Shown here: positions 1-8,097 of the stretch, piece by piece
How the letters are laid out: every line of letters begins with the position of its first letter
Position numbering within the stretch: position 1 is the first letter of the stretch
From: Pleomorphomonas sp. T1.2MG-36
GTDB taxonomy: Bacteria > Pseudomonadota > Alphaproteobacteria > Rhizobiales > Pleomorphomonadaceae
Assembly: GCF_950100655.1 (NCBI RefSeq)
Contig: NZ_CATNLY010000052.1
Coordinates: forward strand, 286,001 to 350,000
Direction: 5' to 3'
DNA: 64,000 nucleotides
Translations under genes and position numbers: made by a program
The notes under the pieces: model-generated
What the model saw: the letters and a program-made list of their open reading frames with translations, nothing else
Database searches by the model: none
What the model was told of the DNA's origin: nothing

Positions 1-1832
1 GCCATGTTGGAGGCGCAGATCTGGCGGGCGAGGCGGGCGCGGACGTGCTCGGCGATGGTCTGGGTGGCGTGCGAGATGGACAGGCCCTCGGCGATGCCTT
101 CCAGGATGGTGCCGAGGTCGCGGATCGACACGCGCTCGGCGAGCAGCAGCTGAAGGATGCGCTGGATGCCGGAGACGGTGATCTGGCTCGGCACGATCTC
201 GTCGATCAGCTTGGCCTGATCGGACGGTACCTCGGCCAACAGCTTCTTGACGTCGGCGTAGGAGAGAAGCTCGGACACGTTGGTCTTCAGCGTTTCGGAC
301 AGGTGCGTGGAAAGAACTGTGGCCGGGTCGACCACGGTGTAGCCGCGGATCGCCGCTTCCTCGCGCAGGCGGCTGTCCACCCAGGTGGCGGGCAGGCCGA
401 AGGTGGGCTCGGTGGTCTGGGTGCCGGGGATGGTCACCTTGCCGCCCATCGGGTCCATGACCATGTACTGGCTGGGGAACAGCGTGCCCTTGCCGGCGTC
501 CACTTCCTTGATCTTGATGACGTATTCGTTGGCGCCGAGCTGCACGTTGTCGAGGAGGCGCACCGGCGGCATGATGTAGCCGAGATCGGAAGCGATCTGT
601 CGGCGCAACGCCTTGATCTGGTCGGACAGCTTCTCGCCGCCCTTGCCGTTGTCGTTGATCAGCGGCAGCAGGCCGTAGCCGAGCTCGACGCGCAGGTCGT
701 CCATCTTGAGGGCGGTGGCGATCGGCTCCTCGGCCGGCGGCGGGGGCGGCGCCTCGGCTTCCGCCTGCGCCATAACGGCGGCGACCTGGCGGTTGGCGTT
801 CTGGCGCTTGGCCCAGAGGGCGAGGCCGCCGGCACCGGCGCCGAGGGTGGCAAACGGCAGGAAGGGCAGGCCGGGCAGGAGCGCCAGCATGCCCATGACG
901 ACGCCGGAGATGCCCAGCGCTGCCGGATAGCCGGTGAGCTGGCCACTGAGCGCCTTGTCGGCCGAGCCGGTGACGCCCGCCTTGGACACCAGAAGGCCGG
1001 CGGCGGTGGAAACGATCAGCGCCGGGATCTGGCTGACGAGGCCGTCGCCGACGGTGAGCACGGTATAGGAGTGGCCGGCTTCCGACAGCGTGATGCCCAT
1101 CTGCATCGTGCCGATGATGATGCCACCGATGACGTTGATGAAGGTGATCAGGAGGCCGGCGATGGCGTCGCCGCGCACGAACTTCGAGGCACCGTCCATG
1201 GCGCCGAAGAAGGCGCTTTCCGCTTCCAGGTCCCGGCGGCGCCTCCTCGCCTCGTCTTCCTTGATGAGGCCCGACGACAGGTCTGCGTCGATGGCCATCT
1301 GCTTGCCGGGCATGGCGTCGAGGGTGAAGCGGGCGGCGACTTCGGCGATGCGGCCCGAACCCTTGGTGATGACCACGAAGTTGACGATGACCAGGATGGC
1401 AAAGACGATGATGCCGATGACGAAGTTGCCACCCATCACGAAGCTGCCGAAGGCCTGGATGACGTGGCCGGCGGCGTCGGTGCCCTCGTGACCGCCGCTG
1501 AGGATCAGGCGTGTCGACGCGAGGTTGAGCGACAGGCGCAGCATCGTCGAGATCAGCAGGATGGTCGGGAAGGCAGTGAACTCCAGCGGCGTCTGGATGA
1601 ACAGCGCCGTCATCATGATCAGCACCGAGAAGATGATCGACACCGCCAGCATGAAGTCGAGCAGCACCGCCGGCATCGGCAGGATCAGGATCACCATGAT
1701 CAGCATGATGCCGACGGCAAGGCCGATATCGCCGCGCAACAGCGTCGAGCGCAGATCCGAGCCCGTGGGCACGCTGAGTCCGAAGGGAATCCTGGACCGC
1801 GCCGTCTCTGGGGCTGAAGTGATGTCGCTCAA
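1..1832 (-). CDS. flhA: Flagellar export gate protein FlhA (5' part; 3' end cut by window)
   Basis: FlhA is the large inner-membrane component of the flagellar type III export gate. About 610 codons are present; family members are near 690-700 residues, so roughly the last 85 residues lie beyond the window. The N-terminal half is a run of hydrophobic segments. The family hallmark GKQMAIDADL sits at residues 176-185, and a soluble cytoplasmic domain follows from about residue 330. No ATG fits the N-terminus: the frame opens at TTG (1830-1832), with GGGA upstream, or at GTG (1866-1868), which would add 12 residues. I chose TTG because it places the first conserved hydrophobic segment normally. 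A perfect CtrA-type box lies 70-85 bp upstream. No other flagellar gene is directly adjacent. Identity is certain; the start is not. Confidence 0.96.
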   Translation of the reverse strand, partial: MSDITSAPETARSRIPFGLSVPTGSDLRSTLLRGDIGLAVGIMLIMVILILPMPAVLLDFMLAVSIIFSVLIMMTALFIQTPLEFTAFPTILLISTMLRLSLNLASTRLILSGGHEGTDAAGHVIQAFGSFVMGGNFVIGIIVFAILVIVNFVVITKGSGRIAEVAARFTLDAMPGKQMAIDADLSSGLIKEDEARRRRRDLEAESAFFGAMDGASKFVRGDAIAGLLITFINVIGGIIIGTMQMGITLSEAGHSYTVLTVGDGLVSQIPALIVSTAAGLLVSKAGVTGSADKALSGQLTGYPAALGISGVVMGMLALLPGLPFLPFATLGAGAGGLALWAKRQNANRQVAAVMAQAEAEAPPPPPAEEPIATALKMDDLRVELGYGLLPLINDNGKGGEKLSDQIKALRRQIASDLGYIMPPVRLLDNVQLGANEYVIKIKEVDAGKGTLFPSQYMVMDPMGGKVTIPGTQTTEPTFGLPATWVDSRLREEAAIRGYTVVDPATVLSTHLSETLKTNVSELLSYADVKKLLAEVPSDQAKLIDEIVPSQITVSGIQRILQLLLAERVSIRDLGTILEGIAEGLSISHATQTIAEHVRARLARQICASNM

Positions 1833-1901
1833 GTCGATCGTTCCCGAATTGCCGGTCGCGACGCACACCGCGCCACCCGGCAGAATTTGCCGAGCGTATG
1901 G

Positions 1902-1917
1902 TTAACGGGTGGTTAAC
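1902..1917 (-). promoter_or_regulatory. CtrA-type binding box upstream of flhA
   Basis: TTAA-N7-TTAAC is matched exactly (TTAACGGGTGGTTAAC on the plus strand). On the gene's strand the two halves read TTAACCAC and TTAACCAT. This is the full consensus for the cell-cycle regulator CtrA, which activates early flagellar genes in Caulobacter and related bacteria. It lies 70-85 bp before the proposed flhA start, a suitable distance for promoter control. Confidence 0.75.
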
Positions 1918-2483
1918 GGGGGTGCCTGCGTCCCCTGCTGTTTGTCGTCGGAGACCCGCCCGAGGAGAGTCGGATTGTGTCGGCGCGGTGGCGAACCGGT
2001 GTCGGAAGTTTGAAGAACAGTGGGTGATAAATATTTGAATCAATCACTGGATGAGTGAATGAGATATACAATTTTTAGGGTGTTCGGCGGGAAAAGCGGT
2101 CTATTTCCGAATGGGTTGGAGGATCGCATAAACCGGAGTTTGAAAGGATGGATAAAAGGGCGTAGGTGTGGCGCTTGTTTGTAAAAGTGTGCAACAAATT
2201 AGTCTAATATTTCATGTTGGATCTGGTGTCGTGTATCCGTTCTGAACAAAACGCCTGGATCTGGATTTTACTTTAGATCAGGTACTTGATTTTTGAGGTA
2301 AATTTGCGGTTGCCCTGAGAATGTCGGTCTGTATACTGCCGGCACGTGCTCGGAAGTGGCGAGCACGTCGACGAATGACTGAACGCTCAGTTCCGAAGGC
2401 ATGGCGCCCCGCTATTTGGAGGTCCGGGGTCGTGGGCGGTTTCACCATTCGTAACGACCGAAACGCGAAGCCCGGAGACCAAG
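1918..2483. other. Long AT-rich intergenic region between flhA and proX
   Basis: This is the longest gap in the window with no credible gene. About 1930-2310 is markedly richer in A and T than its surroundings, with short direct words such as GGATCTGG and many TTT/AAA runs. The small reading frames at 2321-2926 and on the other strand are shadows of proX or lack coding character. Apart from the promoter-like sequence at 2310-2337 I see no defined structure. It separates two divergent transcription units. Confidence 0.6.
2310..2337 (+). promoter_or_regulatory. Sigma-70-like promoter ahead of proX
   Basis: TTGCCC and TATACT are separated by 16 bp. The -10 element is one base from consensus. 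It lies about 146 bp upstream of the proX start, leaving a leader of roughly 140 nt. No operator is obvious. Assignment rests on sequence match only. Confidence 0.45.
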
Positions 2484-3488
2484 ATGAAACAGCTTCTCGC
2501 GACCACGTTTTTCGTAGCGACGTCGGCTTCCCTCGTTCCGGCGCTTGCGGCGGACAGCACCTGCGGACGCGTCACGATTGCGAACATGAACTGGCAGTCC
2601 GCCGAACTCATCGCCTGGGTCGACAAGGCCATTCTGGAAAATGGCTACGGCTGCGACGTCAGCCTCGTGCCCGGCGACACCCAGCCGACCTTCACCTCCA
2701 TGACCGAGAAGGGCGAGCCCGACATCGCCCCCGAGGGCTGGATCAACGCCATGCGCGATCCGCTCGACAGGGCGGTTGCCGAGGGCAAGCTCGTCTACGC
2801 CGTCGAGGAACTCGGCGAGGGTGGCGTCGAGGGCTGGTGGATCCCCGACTATGTCGCCGAGGCCCATCCCGACATCAAGACCATCGACGATGCGCTGAAG
2901 CATCCCGAGCTGTTCCCCGATCCTGAGGATCCCTCGAAGGGCGCCGTTCACAACTGCCCGTCGGGCTGGAACTGCCAAGTGACCACCGGCAACTTCTTCA
3001 AGGCCTACGAGGCGGACAAGCGCGGCTTCAATCTCATCGACACCGGCTCGGCCGCCGGCCTCGACGGGGCGATCGCCAAGGCCTACGAGCGCAAGCAGCC
3101 CTGGCTCGGCTACTACTGGGCGCCGACCGCCATCCTCGGCAAGTACAATCTCGTCCGGTTGGGCTTCGACGTGCCCTATGACGAGGCGGAGTGGAACGCC
3201 TGCACCGCCGTGGCCGATTGCGAGACGCCGAAGAAGAACGCCTGGGCCAAGTCCGAGGTGTTCACCGTGGTCACCAAGGCCTTCGCCGACAGGGCGGGCC
3301 CGGCCTACGACTACATCAAGACCCGGTCCTTCCCGACCAACGGTCCGGTCAACGAGATGCTGTCCTGGATGACCGACAACCAGGCGACCGGCGAGGACGC
3401 CGCGCGCTATTTCCTCAAGGAAAAGGCCGACATCTGGACCAAGTGGGTCCCGGCCGAGGTCGCCGAAAAGGTCAAGGCGGCCCTCTGA
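2484..3488 (+). CDS. proX: Glycine betaine/proline ABC transporter, periplasmic binding protein
   Basis: 334 residues of the OpuAC/ProX family. It captures quaternary amines such as glycine betaine or proline betaine in the periplasm and hands them to the ProW permease. Residues 1-23 form a Sec signal peptide ending PALAA. The mature protein contains the expected Trp-rich and Tyr-rich segments that make the aromatic ligand cage (for example GWWIPDY and LGYYWAP) and the characteristic PEGW and DTGSAAGL stretches. It is the first gene of proX-proW-proV; the 211-bp gap before proW holds a strong stem-loop. The exact substrate cannot be read from the sequence. Confidence 0.93.
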   Translation: MKQLLATTFFVATSASLVPALAADSTCGRVTIANMNWQSAELIAWVDKAILENGYGCDVSLVPGDTQPTFTSMTEKGEPDIAPEGWINAMRDPLDRAVAEGKLVYAVEELGEGGVEGWWIPDYVAEAHPDIKTIDDALKHPELFPDPEDPSKGAVHNCPSGWNCQVTTGNFFKAYEADKRGFNLIDTGSAAGLDGAIAKAYERKQPWLGYYWAPTAILGKYNLVRLGFDVPYDEAEWNACTAVADCETPKKNAWAKSEVFTVVTKAFADRAGPAYDYIKTRSFPTNGPVNEMLSWMTDNQATGEDAARYFLKEKADIWTKWVPAEVAEKVKAAL

Positions 3489-3634
3489 TCCTCGCGAGTT
3501 GATCGCCGGCAGTCCCCTGGCGGGCCGGCGTGCGTAGGCGGCGGCCGGCAGTCCGGCTCCGCTTCCCCTCAGCATCGTGCGAACCCGGTGAGGGCATTGG
3601 TGCGGCTGTCGTCCCTCGTGGCGACGGCCCCCAT

Positions 3635-3664
3635 GCGCCGCCCCGTCCGTCTCCGGGGCGGCGC
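3635..3664 (+). terminator. Intercistronic stem-loop between proX and proW
   Basis: A perfect 11-bp inverted repeat (GCGCCGCCCCG and its complement) with an 8-nt loop. It is not followed by a T-run, so it looks more like an mRNA 3'-end stabiliser or partial attenuator than a full terminator. Such structures behind binding-protein genes keep the binding protein in excess over the membrane components. Confidence 0.6.
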
Positions 3665-3699
3665 CACCGACCTTCGCCGAACATGGAGACCGTATACGC

Positions 3700-4587
3700 A
3701 TGACACTATTTGACGGCTTTCCGGTCATGGATGCCGACACCCTCACCGCTCTCAAGAAAGCCATCGACGGTGGCTTCCGCGCCTTCACGCGCGAGTTCGG
3801 CGCCACCGTCGAGGACTTTTTCCTGCCGCTCAGATCCTTCCTGATCTTCGTCGAACGCCTGTTGGTGACCACGCCGTGGCCGCTGGTGCTTCTGGCGGTC
3901 GTCGGCCTCGTCTATCTCGCCAGCCGCAACTGGCGTCTCGTCGCGGGAGCCGCCGCCGCCCTGATGGCCATCGGCTATTTCGGCATGTGGGAAGACACCA
4001 TGCGTACGCTCGCCATGATCGTCGTGGCGACGATCACGTCGGTGGCGATCGGCATCCCTCTCGGCATCCTGATGGCGCTGTCGAGGCGTGCGCGTTCGGT
4101 CATGCTGCCGGTGCTCGACGTGATGCAGACCATGCCGAGCTTCGTCTACCTCATCCCGGTGGTGATGCTGCTCGGCATCGGCAAGGTGCCCGGCCTGATC
4201 GCCGTGGTGATCTACGCCGTGCCGCCGATCATCCGCCTCACCAACCTCGGCGTCCGTCTCGTCGACAAGGACGTGCTGGAGGCGGCCGACGCCTTCGGCG
4301 CCTCCACCTGGCAGAAGCTGCGCAAGGTGCAGTTGCCGCTGGCGCTGCCGAACATCATGGCCGGCATCAACCAGACGATCATGGCCGCGCTGTCCATGGT
4401 GGTGGTCGCCTCGATGATCGGCGTGCAGGGCCTCGGGCAGCCGGTGCTGAAGGCCATCGCCAATCAGTATTTCACGCTCGGCGTGTTCAACGGCTTCGCC
4501 ATCGTCGGCATCGCCATCATCTTCGACCGCACCAGCCAGGCCTTCGGCCGCCGGCTCCAGAAGCATCGCGAGGCCGAACATGCCTGA
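3700..4587 (+). CDS. proW: Glycine betaine/proline ABC transporter, permease
   Basis: 295 residues of the ProW/OpuAB permease family: inner-membrane subunit forming the translocation path for osmoprotectant uptake. An N-terminal amphipathic stretch precedes about six hydrophobic segments. The cytoplasmic EAA loop that docks the ATPase is clear (EAADAFGASTWQKL, about residues 197-210, followed by a conserved QLPLALPNIMAGINQ). A GGAGA ribosome site lies 8 nt before the ATG. Its end overlaps the proV start by 8 bp, so the two are translationally coupled. Confidence 0.95.
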   Translation: MTLFDGFPVMDADTLTALKKAIDGGFRAFTREFGATVEDFFLPLRSFLIFVERLLVTTPWPLVLLAVVGLVYLASRNWRLVAGAAAALMAIGYFGMWEDTMRTLAMIVVATITSVAIGIPLGILMALSRRARSVMLPVLDVMQTMPSFVYLIPVVMLLGIGKVPGLIAVVIYAVPPIIRLTNLGVRLVDKDVLEAADAFGASTWQKLRKVQLPLALPNIMAGINQTIMAALSMVVVASMIGVQGLGQPVLKAIANQYFTLGVFNGFAIVGIAIIFDRTSQAFGRRLQKHREAEHA

Positions 4588-5671
4588 CACCAACACGTCC
4601 ATCGAGATCCGCAACGTCTACAAGATCTTCGGCCGACATCCCGAGCGGCATATCGACGCCGTGCGCAATGGCGGCATGGGCAAGACGGATCTTCTCGAAA
4701 AGCACAATCACGTGCTCGGCCTCAACAACGTGTCGCTCGACATCGAGGCCGGCCACATCCAGGTGATCATGGGCCTGTCCGGTTCGGGCAAGTCGACGCT
4801 GATCCGCCACATCAACCGGCTGATCGAGCCGACGGCCGGCGAGGTGATCGTCGAGGGCACCGACGTGCGGGCGCTGAAGCCCAAGGCGCTGCGTACCTTC
4901 CGCCGCGCCTCCACGGCCATGGTGTTCCAGAAGTTCGCCCTGCTGCCGCACCGCACGGTGATCGGCAACGTGGTGTTCGGCCTGGAGATCAAGGGCGTCT
5001 CCCGCGCCGAGCAGATGGCGGAGGCCCGCCGCTGGATCGACCGCGTCGGCCTTGCCGGCTTCGAGGACCGGTACCCGAGCCAGCTGTCCGGCGGCATGCA
5101 GCAGCGGGTGGGCCTTGCCCGCGCGCTCGCCAACGACGCGCCGATCCTCCTGATGGACGAAGCCTTCTCGGCGCTCGATCCGCTGATCCGCGTCGACATG
5201 CAGACCATCCTGCTCGACCTTCAGGCCGAGGTGAGGAAGACCATCGTCTTCATCACCCACGATCTCGACGAGGCGCTCCGGATCGGCGACCGGGTCGCCA
5301 TCATGCAGGATGGCGAACTGGTGCAGCAGGGCAAGCCCGAGGACATCGTGCTGTCGCCGGCCACGCCTTACGTCGAGGACTTCGTGCGGCAGGTCAATCG
5401 CGGCCGCGTCGTCAAGGTCGGTGCGCTGGCGAAATCGGTGTCGGGGGCGCCGGCCGCCCTGCGGATCTCCGGATCGCTGTCGCTGGCCGACGCGGCGCTG
5501 CGCCTCGTCGAGGCGAGGCTATCGTTTGCCGACGTCACCGACGCCAATGGCGCCGTCGTCGGCCGGGTCGGCCTCGACGACGTGGTGAGAACGCTGGCCC
5601 GCTCGGCCGGCGAGGAGGCCGCGAGCGAAACCATCGCGAGTGAGGAGCCGCCGGCCCGGCTGGCCGGCTGA
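4580..5671 (+). CDS. proV: Glycine betaine/proline ABC transporter, ATP-binding subunit
   Basis: 363 residues. It powers the ProXWV importer from the cytoplasmic face. Walker A GLSGSGKST is at residues 65-73, the signature LSGGMQQRVGLARAL at 169-183 and Walker B ILLMDE at 189-194. The N-terminal extension with a KTDLL element is typical of the OpuAA/ProV branch. The C-terminus from about residue 280 is a short, degenerate CBS-like region, the part which senses ionic strength in OpuA. The gene overlaps proW. A terminator-like hairpin follows 62 bp downstream. Confidence 0.95.
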   Translation: MPDTNTSIEIRNVYKIFGRHPERHIDAVRNGGMGKTDLLEKHNHVLGLNNVSLDIEAGHIQVIMGLSGSGKSTLIRHINRLIEPTAGEVIVEGTDVRALKPKALRTFRRASTAMVFQKFALLPHRTVIGNVVFGLEIKGVSRAEQMAEARRWIDRVGLAGFEDRYPSQLSGGMQQRVGLARALANDAPILLMDEAFSALDPLIRVDMQTILLDLQAEVRKTIVFITHDLDEALRIGDRVAIMQDGELVQQGKPEDIVLSPATPYVEDFVRQVNRGRVVKVGALAKSVSGAPAALRISGSLSLADAALRLVEARLSFADVTDANGAVVGRVGLDDVVRTLARSAGEEAASETIASEEPPARLAG

Positions 5672-5733
5672 CGGCGGCTTCTCGCACTTTGACAGGGCAG
5701 GGCGGCCGGAGTATTTTCGGCTGTCGCATGGGA

Positions 5734-5774
5734 CGTGTCGGCGATACGGGTTCGCCGGCACGTTTCTCTGTCTT
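5734..5774 (+). terminator. Terminator-like hairpin after proV
   Basis: Arms 5734-5744 and 5752-5762 pair over 11 positions with one G-U pair around a 7-nt loop. A pyrimidine-rich tail with three TTT groups follows. It lies 62 bp after the proV stop and would end the proXWV transcript. Confidence 0.6.
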
Positions 5775-6008
5775 TCGCTTTGACGCAACTGCCGGGACGA
5801 TGCCGCCGCGCCTTGTCCGGGTTGCCTCATGGAGGCTGTATGCCCCGGTAAGGCGGGGAGGCCAAAGGTCCTCCCCTCGCAAGTCCGATCCACCTGACGC
5901 CGCCCGACATCGATCGCGGGCGCGTGGAGGCTTGCGCATTTCCCAATTCGACATTGTCGCGCCGGGGCGTTCCGCACGCTCGCGGCCGAATCTGGAAAGC
6001 CTACCGCA
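5763..6008 (+). other. rsgA leader with competing hairpins
   Basis: No convincing gene lies between proV and rsgA. At 5824-5876 there is a chain of inverted repeats: GCCTC/GAGGC (5824-5836), CCCCG/CGGGG (5843-5858) and GGGGAGG/CCTCCCC (5855-5876). The last two share bases 5855-5858 and cannot form together, as in attenuators or structured leaders. I could not match it to a known riboswitch or small RNA. Confidence 0.35.
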
Positions 6009-7100
6009 ATGGCACGGGACTATTCCCGCTTCATGCCGTCCCTCACGGGCGGCTCCCGCATACACACGCCGACCGGCCTCGAACGGCTCGGCTGGACCAG
6101 CCACTTCGCCCAGCAGGTGGGCATCGACGATCTCGAAAGGACGCCGCCCGTCCGCGTCACCTCGGTGGAGCGCAGCGGCCTCCGCGTCGAGGGCGAGAGC
6201 CTTCAGGCGGCCCTGCCGCCGCGCGCCGACGCCACCGTCGGCGACTGGCTGCTCCACGACGCCGCCCGCCCCGGCGCCAGCCGCCTTCTCACGCGCAAGA
6301 GCCTGTTTCGCCGGCGGGCGGCCGGCACCGGCCGCGAGGTGCAGTTGATCGCCGCCAACGTCGACACCGTATTCGTCGTCACCTCCTGCAATCGCGACTT
6401 CAACGTCGCGCGGCTGGAGCGCTACGTGGCGTTGGCCTTCGAGGCCGGCGTCGAGCCGGTGATCGTGGCGACCAAGGCCGACCTCACCGACGACCCGCAG
6501 GGCTTTGCCGTCGCGGCGGCCGAGGTGTCGGCGGCGGCGCCAGTGCCCGTGCCGGTGGTGGTGCTTGACGCGCTGGGCGACGAGCCGAAGGAGAAGCTCG
6601 CGCCCTGGTGCAAGGCAGGGCGCACCGTCGCCTTCCTCGGCTCGTCAGGCGTCGGCAAGTCGACGCTGGTCAACGCCCTGTCGGGGCGCACGACGGCGGC
6701 GATCGGCGGCATCCGCGAGGATGACGACCGGGGGCGGCACACCACCACCGGCAGGCATCTCTACGTGCTGCTGGAGGGCTATGCCGTGCTCGACACGCCG
6801 GGCATGCGCGAGTTGCAGCTGACCGACGCCTCCGAGGGCATCGCCGAGGTGTTCGCCGATCTCACCGACCTCTCGGCGCGCTGCCGCTTCAGCGATTGCC
6901 GCCACGAGGACGAGCCGGGCTGCGCCGTGCAGGCGGCCATCGCGGCGGGCGAGATCGACGAGGCGCGGCTCAGGCGCTGGCAGAAGCTCCAGCGCGAAGA
7001 GGCCTTCAACTCGGCGAGCCTTGCCGAGCGGCGCGAGAAGGAGCGGGCGTTCGGCAAGATGGTTCGCTCGATCGTGAAGGACAAGCCGGCCAAGCGTTGA
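6009..7100 (+). CDS. rsgA: Small ribosomal subunit biogenesis GTPase RsgA
   Basis: 363 residues. RsgA (YjeQ) is a circularly permuted GTPase that helps late maturation of the 30S subunit. The order of motifs shows the permutation: G4 TKAD (155-158) precedes the P-loop GSSGVGKST (211-219), and then comes G3 DTPG (262-265). An N-terminal OB-fold covers about residues 45-100. The C-terminal zinc site is C292, C297, H299 and C305. The ATG at 6009 gives the normal N-terminus, although its ribosome site is weak. It is transcribed away from proV and convergent with the next gene. Confidence 0.96.
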   Translation: MARDYSRFMPSLTGGSRIHTPTGLERLGWTSHFAQQVGIDDLERTPPVRVTSVERSGLRVEGESLQAALPPRADATVGDWLLHDAARPGASRLLTRKSLFRRRAAGTGREVQLIAANVDTVFVVTSCNRDFNVARLERYVALAFEAGVEPVIVATKADLTDDPQGFAVAAAEVSAAAPVPVPVVVLDALGDEPKEKLAPWCKAGRTVAFLGSSGVGKSTLVNALSGRTTAAIGGIREDDDRGRHTTTGRHLYVLLEGYAVLDTPGMRELQLTDASEGIAEVFADLTDLSARCRFSDCRHEDEPGCAVQAAIAAGEIDEARLRRWQKLQREEAFNSASLAERREKERAFGKMVRSIVKDKPAKR

Positions 7101-7113
7101 GAATGATCGCCCG

Positions 7114-7133
7114 CTCCGGCCGCAAGGCCGGGG
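7114..7133. terminator. Hairpin between convergent rsgA and the 7141-7887 gene
   Basis: An 8-bp stem with one G-U pair and a GCAA tetraloop sits between two convergent genes. No T-run follows on either strand, so it may be rho-assisted or only an RNA 3'-end structure. Confidence 0.4.
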
Positions 7134-7140
7134 CGGATGC

Positions 7141-7887
7141 TCATTGGGCTGCCGCCCCGCGACGCCGAAAGACGATCGGCAGGGCCATCGCGGCCCCCGC
7201 CGTCATGACGATCGCCAGATAGACGACGGAATAGGGCGCCAGCAGCCATGCATAGGTGGCGAGCGGTATCATCATTAGCGCCACGGCGGTTCTCGCCAGC
7301 AGACCGGCGATGGCGCCGATGGTCAGCCGGCGCGTCTTTCCGAGGGCATCGCGGGCGACGGTCAGCAGGAGAAGGCAGAATACCGTCCACCATGCGAGTG
7401 CGAAGCCCGTCGTCATCCAGGACGACGCAAGCCCCGCCGCTTCGAACTTGGCGATCTCGGGAAAGGTGGCTTGCCGCGCGTCGAAGCCGTAGTCGGCGGC
7501 GATATCCTCAGGGGAGCGCTGAGGCTTGCCGTCCTGTTCGACCAAGCCGGTGGCCTGCCACTTGTCTGGCGCCGGCTCGTAGATCCTGAAAGAGAGCTCG
7601 TCATAGACGAGGCAGCGACGATTCGGCTCGTCGCATGAGAGCCGCAAGGCCGGCGATTGCGGCGACGCTGCCAGCAGTTGGCCATCCTGTCCGACGACGA
7701 CCGCCCGGATGGGATCGGCGAAAAGGACGCCGTCGCCGTAAAGAAGCTTGAGCTGAACGGCGGAGTGTCCCTCGGCGGAGATGGCCTCGGGCTCGGAAAA
7801 GTAGGGGCGTTGCGCGGCGGCCGGCCCGCAACTCAGCCCGGCCAGAATGGCGGCGCCGATCAGGACCTCCAATCGGGATGTTTCCAT
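7141..7887 (-). CDS. Conserved-looking membrane protein of unknown function
   Basis: 248 residues from the ATG at 7887; an upstream ATG at 7980 would add 31 residues that do not look coding and precede an evident signal peptide. Residues 1-26 form a Sec signal (hydrophobic core, then PAAAQ). A periplasmic region of about 130 residues with two cysteines follows. Near the C-terminus come two or three hydrophobic segments and a short basic tail. I recognise no family. It is convergent with rsgA and points away from the hydrolase gene. Confidence 0.6.
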   Translation of the reverse strand: METSRLEVLIGAAILAGLSCGPAAAQRPYFSEPEAISAEGHSAVQLKLLYGDGVLFADPIRAVVVGQDGQLLAASPQSPALRLSCDEPNRRCLVYDELSFRIYEPAPDKWQATGLVEQDGKPQRSPEDIAADYGFDARQATFPEIAKFEAAGLASSWMTTGFALAWWTVFCLLLLTVARDALGKTRRLTIGAIAGLLARTAVALMMIPLATYAWLLAPYSVVYLAIVMTAGAAMALPIVFRRRGAAAQ

Positions 7888-8097
7888 GGCGTTCCGGACA
7901 ACCTCCACAACCGGAGCGATATTGCCTAACGCTAGCATGCATGCGTCTTCCGGCCAACGCTCTTTTGCTTGGAGTTCCAAAGGTATAGCTTCATGGGCGC
8001 ATATGCCGCCTCGACCGATGACAAATCTGTGAGCGGCGTTCCGCCCGTGTCGGGGCTAAGCTTGCGCGAAGGTACCGCAGATTGAACGAGGCCCGCC

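Noticed and set aside
45..1817. 590-residue frame antisense to flhA
   Set aside because: FlhA on the other strand carries the family signature; this frame is a shadow.
5689..6348. 219-residue frame upstream of and overlapping rsgA
   Set aside because: It runs through the proV terminator and then out of frame through rsgA; Arg/Ser/Pro-rich, no family.
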